A stretch of DNA of 17,841 nucleotides from an uncultured Proteiniphilum sp. (GTDB lineage: Bacteria > Bacteroidota > Bacteroidia > Bacteroidales > Dysgonomonadaceae): contig NZ_CALNAT010000115.1 of the NCBI RefSeq assembly GCF_937873925.1, positions 1-17,841 of the forward strand. Reading direction: 5' to 3'. Made by a program: the position numbers and the translations under genes. Positions 14,412-17,841 of this stretch are shown piece after piece; the first letter of the stretch is position 1, and every line of letters starts with the position of its first letter. The notes below the pieces were generated by a model. The model made no database searches. It worked only from the letters and a program-made list of their open reading frames with translations, and was not told where the DNA came from.

Positions 14412-16751
14412 ATGTCATCCAAAACACAAAACATACAATTTAATCTGCTTTTTATATTGTTTTTGTCCATTGCAATCGGAGTGCAGGGTCAAAAGCAGGA
14501 ACAAAAGGAACACGAAAGCATAGATAAAGATTTTTTTCCTTTTTCGGTATGGTACAGTGGCGGCAAAGCCAGGGCTCCCATGCTGTCTAAAATTACCACT
14601 AATTCCGAAGAGGAATGGAGAGCAGATCTGCAACAGATAAAGGATCTCGGTTTCAATACCGTCCGCACATGGGTTGAGTGGGCGACCTGTGAACCGGAAC
14701 CCGGAAAATATAATTTCGACAACCTGAATCTCCTGATGAGGCTCGCCAATGAAACAGGACTGAAGGTGTTTATACAGATATATGTGGATTCCGCACCCGA
14801 CTGGGTGGCACAAAAATACCCGTTTGCCATGTTCGAGGCACAGAACGGGGATAAAATCCATCCCCAGTCGGCACCCGGTCTCAATACGGATAATAAAGTC
14901 GTGGGAGATGCCGTCCTCAATTTTTATTCGGAAACAGCCAAAGTGGCTATTCAATATCCCAACTTTTTCGGGTGGGACCTCTGGAGCGAACCCCATATCA
15001 TTAACTGGGCTTCCATCGATTATATTCCCAATGTCCAGTTTTGTTTTAGCGATGCCACCCAAAGCCGGTTTAGAGAGTGGCTCAGGAAAAAATACAACTC
15101 TCTCGAGAACTTAAATACCGCATGGTACCGTAACTTCACGGATTGGACGCAGGTAGAGGCTCCCAGGTTCAGTACGATCCTAAGTTATACCGACTTTATC
15201 GACTGGAAAACTTTTATTTATGAAAAGTTAGTGGAAGATATGGCGGCCCGCTATAATGCGATCAGGAATATCGACACAACACACCTTATTACGGCCCATG
15301 CTGTAGGAGCTTCCCTTTTTCAATCGCCCCACGTGGGTGCAGGCGCCACAGACGACTTCCTGATGGCCCGGCCACTGGATTATTATGGGGTTTCTCTTTA
15401 TCCGAAACATAATCATCCTGCCAATGCCTGGTCGGTGACAACCCTGCGTACCGTGATGGATTTTACCAGAAGTGCGAACCGTGAGAAGGGCGGATGGTAT
15501 GTGGGAGAACTGCAGGCCGGACTGGGAACCATAGCGCTCCAGGTAAGCGATCCGGTCACTTCTGACGACCATCGCATATGGGCATGGTCGGCTATTGCAA
15601 AAGGAGCAAAAGGTGTAAATATCTACGCTTACTACCCCATGTCGTCAGGATATGAAGCAGGGGGATACGGATTGATAAATCTGGATGGAACCTTGACTGA
15701 AAGAGCCGTGAATGCGGGACAAATAGCCGACGTGGTAAACCGGAATCAACAGCTCTTCCTGAATGCTACTCCGGCCAAGGCTGAGGTTGGGATCGTCTAT
15801 AACCCGTTAACCCAAATGGTGGGGGGAATGCAGCGGCGTGACTTTCCGGCAGCATTGAGCCAATCGCTGATCGGGTACTTCCAGACATTTGCAAACCATA
15901 ATATACCGGTAGACTTCATTCACAGGGAACACATCGAAAACCAGGATTTCTCGCAATACAAACTGATCATTATTCCCTACCCGATCATGTTTACCCGGGA
16001 AGCCGCAGCAGGGTTACGCGCCTTCGTGGAGAATGGGGGACACGTGTTGGCGGAGGCACGCATCGGATGGAACGACGACCGGGGTTACGCGTCGGAAATT
16101 ATTCCCGGGCTTGGAATGCATGACATATTCGGGGTAAGGGAAAATGAAATCAGGATGCGCGACGGGATCGAGTTTACCGTAACAGATGAGAACCATCCCG
16201 CGATACAGGGCTTCGAAAAAGGGACTAAACTCACGGGATCGTTATACACCCAGTCGTTAAGCCTTCTCGGCGAGAGCGACGTCAAAGTGCTGGCCACCAA
16301 CGAACAGGGACAACCCGCGATCGTGAGTACCCGGTACGGGAAGGGGGAATCCATGTTGGTAGGAACATACATGGGGATGGCCAATTTCCAGAAGTTCAAC
16401 CCGGACAACGACCGGTTTTTTGTCAATTTATTGAATTGGGCAAATATTAAAAGGCCTTTCATTACATCTCTTGACGGAAGAATTTCAGACCAGGTGGAAG
16501 TCCGGCTGCAGGATACGGAGAACGGCCATCTCGTTTTTATCATCAACCATAGCGCCGGTAGTGAAGAAATTGATATAGACCTGTATATAAGCTCTGACGG
16601 CGTATATACCCTGCGGGATGTGATCAATGGGACGCAAAAAGAGGTGCGAAGTTCCGGTAATACACTGAACATCAACACCCAGATTGACAGCAAAGGTGTC
16701 CATGTGATTGAAATAACTGCAAGCAACCAAATTTCAACCAAAAAGAGATAA
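14412..16751 (+). CDS. GH42-like beta-galactosidase, secreted
   Basis: A 779-residue glycosidase of the GH-A clan related to GH42 beta-galactosidases. The start at 14412 is chosen because a signal peptide follows (about 1-26, hydrophobic core NLLFILFLSIAIG, ending VQG before QK); the upstream ATG at 14361 lies within GH18 and would put a charged tail before it. The catalytic barrel runs to about residue 430. Putative acid/base is Glu193 (DLWSEPH) and nucleophile Glu366 (WYVGELQAG). The residue before Glu193 is Ser rather than the Asn usual in clan GH-A. A GH42 trimerisation-like domain with a Rossmann-type fold follows (about 455-660; AEVGIVYNPL, PVDFIHREHI, LIIIPYPIMF, GGHVLAEARIGW), then a small C-terminal beta domain. 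It lies 17 bases after GH18 and 3 bases before the ROK gene. It should release beta-galactose-type residues in the periplasm; other beta-glycosides remain possible. Confidence 0.88.
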   Translation: MSSKTQNIQFNLLFILFLSIAIGVQGQKQEQKEHESIDKDFFPFSVWYSGGKARAPMLSKITTNSEEEWRADLQQIKDLGFNTVRTWVEWATCEPEPGKYNFDNLNLLMRLANETGLKVFIQIYVDSAPDWVAQKYPFAMFEAQNGDKIHPQSAPGLNTDNKVVGDAVLNFYSETAKVAIQYPNFFGWDLWSEPHIINWASIDYIPNVQFCFSDATQSRFREWLRKKYNSLENLNTAWYRNFTDWTQVEAPRFSTILSYTDFIDWKTFIYEKLVEDMAARYNAIRNIDTTHLITAHAVGASLFQSPHVGAGATDDFLMARPLDYYGVSLYPKHNHPANAWSVTTLRTVMDFTRSANREKGGWYVGELQAGLGTIALQVSDPVTSDDHRIWAWSAIAKGAKGVNIYAYYPMSSGYEAGGYGLINLDGTLTERAVNAGQIADVVNRNQQLFLNATPAKAEVGIVYNPLTQMVGGMQRRDFPAALSQSLIGYFQTFANHNIPVDFIHREHIENQDFSQYKLIIIPYPIMFTREAAAGLRAFVENGGHVLAEARIGWNDDRGYASEIIPGLGMHDIFGVRENEIRMRDGIEFTVTDENHPAIQGFEKGTKLTGSLYTQSLSLLGESDVKVLATNEQGQPAIVSTRYGKGESMLVGTYMGMANFQKFNPDNDRFFVNLLNWANIKRPFITSLDGRISDQVEVRLQDTENGHLVFIINHSAGSEEIDIDLYISSDGVYTLRDVINGTQKEVRSSGNTLNINTQIDSKGVHVIEITASNQISTKKR

Positions 16752-16754
16752 CTC

Positions 16755-17717
16755 ATGGCTGTTATAGGGATAGATCTGGGAGGCACTAAAATTACAGGCG
16801 CTCTCTTTGATGCAAATGGTACGATACTCCACCAGGTATCGTGCCTCCTCGAAGAACGAAAAGGGAGTAAGGTAGGCCGGCTGGTTTTGCATACCATCGA
16901 TGAATTAATTGAGCAATCGAAGGGCGGCAGAGATGCTGTCGAAGCATTGGGTATCTGCGTGCCGGGTATAGCAGACAGTAAGACGGGACTCATATGGGCA
17001 CCTAATATAGGTGGATGGGAAAACTATCCGCTTCAAAAGGAGATAGAAGAGCATTTTAGCAATGATAAGATCACTATTCACATTGCCAGCGACAGAACAT
17101 GTTATATCCTGGGAGAGAAATGGAAGGGTGTTGCAAAAAATGCCACAAATGCAGTTTATATCTCAATCGGAACCGGGATAGGTGTCGGACTGCTGATCGA
17201 CGGGAATATCGTCCATGGGCACGGTGACATTGTAGGCGCTGCCGGATGGTTTGCCATGGGAATTCCCTTCATGGAAGAATTTGAAAGGTACGGCTGTTTC
17301 GAAAGTTATGCATCAGGAGACGGCATTGCCCGTCAGGCAAAAAAGATTTTGAAAGAAGGGCGTCTGTTCAGGGAAAGCCTGTTATACAAAAAAGAGATTG
17401 AAAGTCTTTCAACCAAAGATATCTTTGATGCATTTAATAATGACGATCCCCTCGCTGTATCTGTTATTGAAAAAGCGGTCGGTCTCTGGGCTATGGCTTC
17501 CGCCAATTTAGTCAGCCTGTTAAACCCTGAAATAATTATATGGGGCGGAGGTGTGTTCGGTCCGGCCACAGAATTAATAGGCCGTATTTACGAACATGCT
17601 TCCGCATGGGCACAACCCATTGCGATTAAGCAGGCAAGATTCGAAAAATCAATTTTACAGGGGAATGCCGGACTATATGGCGCCGGTTATCTGGCGCTTA
17701 CATCAATAACAAAGTAA
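16755..17717 (+). CDS. ROK-family sugar kinase, atypical (zinc and GExGH motifs absent)
   Basis: A 320-residue cytoplasmic protein of the ROK (repressor, ORF, kinase) family without a DNA-binding N-terminus, so a sugar kinase candidate. The ATP phosphate-binding motif is Asp7-Leu-Gly-Gly-Thr-Lys12, a second one is SIGTGIGVG (about 138-145), and the catalytic Asp is likely Asp113 in SDRTCYILGE, where most members read NDANxxxxGE. The usual sugar- and zinc-binding GExGH is replaced by GAAGW (161-165), and the CxCGxxGC zinc site is missing except for GCFESYASG (180-188). NLVSLLNPEIIIWGGGV near the C-terminus is typical of the family. It starts 3 bases after the GH42-like gene and is followed 12 bases later by a transporter, so it probably phosphorylates a sugar released by this PUL; which one (Gal, GlcNAc, Glc, Fru or other) is unknown. 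Confidence 0.85.
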   Translation: MAVIGIDLGGTKITGALFDANGTILHQVSCLLEERKGSKVGRLVLHTIDELIEQSKGGRDAVEALGICVPGIADSKTGLIWAPNIGGWENYPLQKEIEEHFSNDKITIHIASDRTCYILGEKWKGVAKNATNAVYISIGTGIGVGLLIDGNIVHGHGDIVGAAGWFAMGIPFMEEFERYGCFESYASGDGIARQAKKILKEGRLFRESLLYKKEIESLSTKDIFDAFNNDDPLAVSVIEKAVGLWAMASANLVSLLNPEIIIWGGGVFGPATELIGRIYEHASAWAQPIAIKQARFEKSILQGNAGLYGAGYLALTSITK

Positions 17718-17729
17718 CAGCAGGATTGT

Positions 17730-17841
17730 ATGAGATATAATAAAACTTTGGTGTATATAGCTGCCTGTATAGGCATGGCTTTTTTCGGGATTGCCTTTAT
17801 TGTCATGGGATCTGTTTTACCATCATTAACCGCAAAATACT
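17730..17841 (+). CDS. N-terminus of a probable MFS sugar transporter (partial)
   Basis: Only the first 37 codons are in the window. After MRYNKTLV comes one strongly hydrophobic helix (YIAACIGMAFFGIAFIVMGSVLP), followed by SLTAKY, which resembles the first transmembrane helix and loop of major facilitator sugar transporters. CAGGATT before the ATG may be the ribosome-binding region. The 12-base gap to the ROK gene suggests co-transcription, and the pairing implies inner-membrane uptake of the sugar phosphorylated by the kinase. Other polytopic membrane proteins are possible. Confidence 0.65.
   Translation, partial: MRYNKTLVYIAACIGMAFFGIAFIVMGSVLPSLTAKY

Noticed and set aside
16085..16993. 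302-codon open frame on the minus strand
   Set aside because: It is antisense to the GH42-like and ROK genes, Ser/Pro-rich with no recognisable domain, and both sense proteins have clear family motifs.
1..17841. CRISPR arrays, tRNA or rRNA genes, insertion sequences, attachment sites
   Set aside because: No regularly spaced repeats, RNA gene sequences, transposase motifs or flanking duplications were seen.

Overview
The window looks like part of a polysaccharide utilization locus (PUL) of a Bacteroidota bacterium, most likely a Bacteroidales member; I cannot fix the genus. The evidence is a SusC/SusD pair, an ECF sigma/FecR anti-sigma pair, lipoproteins with acidic residues after the lipobox cysteine, serine-type sulfatases, weak ribosome binding sites, and TAnnTTTG-type -7 promoter boxes. 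All intact genes are on the + strand.

Layout. Positions 1-4404 hold three S1-family sulfatases, the first cut by the window edge; the second and third are intact and secreted. Positions 4405-4807 hold a terminator-like hairpin, a decayed remnant of a fourth sulfatase on the minus strand (4494-4717), and the promoter of the sigma factor. Positions 4808-6498 encode an ECF sigma factor and its FecR-type membrane anti-sigma partner. A 363-base leader (6499-6861) precedes a SusC with an N-terminal STN signalling domain (6862-10305), a SusD lipoprotein (10317-12161) and a small surface lipoprotein (12178-13068) that ends at a strong rho-independent terminator. A second gene block follows a short AT-rich region with a 14-bp palindrome: GH18 lipoprotein (13294-14394), GH42-like beta-galactosidase (14412-16751), atypical ROK-family sugar kinase (16755-17717), and the first 37 codons of a probable MFS transporter (17730 to the edge).

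Working model (inference). Glycan is bound at the cell surface by SusD and the small lipoprotein, cut by the surface GH18 enzyme, and imported by SusC. Binding of ligand to SusC would be signalled by its STN domain to FecR, releasing the sigma factor. In the periplasm the sulfatases remove sulfate and the GH42-like enzyme releases beta-linked galactose-type residues. The MFS protein and ROK kinase would take up and phosphorylate the freed sugar. Sulfatases, a GH18 enzyme that cuts next to beta-GlcNAc, and a beta-galactosidase-like enzyme together suggest a sulfated glycan with Gal and GlcNAc, such as sulfated N-acetyllactosamine or keratan-sulfate-like chains or mucin-type glycans. The sequence alone does not prove the substrate.

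Most unusual points: the minus-strand sulfatase pseudogene next to the sigma factor; the ROK kinase lacking the usual GExGH and CxCGxxGC motifs; a Ser in place of Asn before the putative GH42 acid/base Glu; a TTG start for the sigma factor; and the palindrome plus terminator dividing the PUL into two units.
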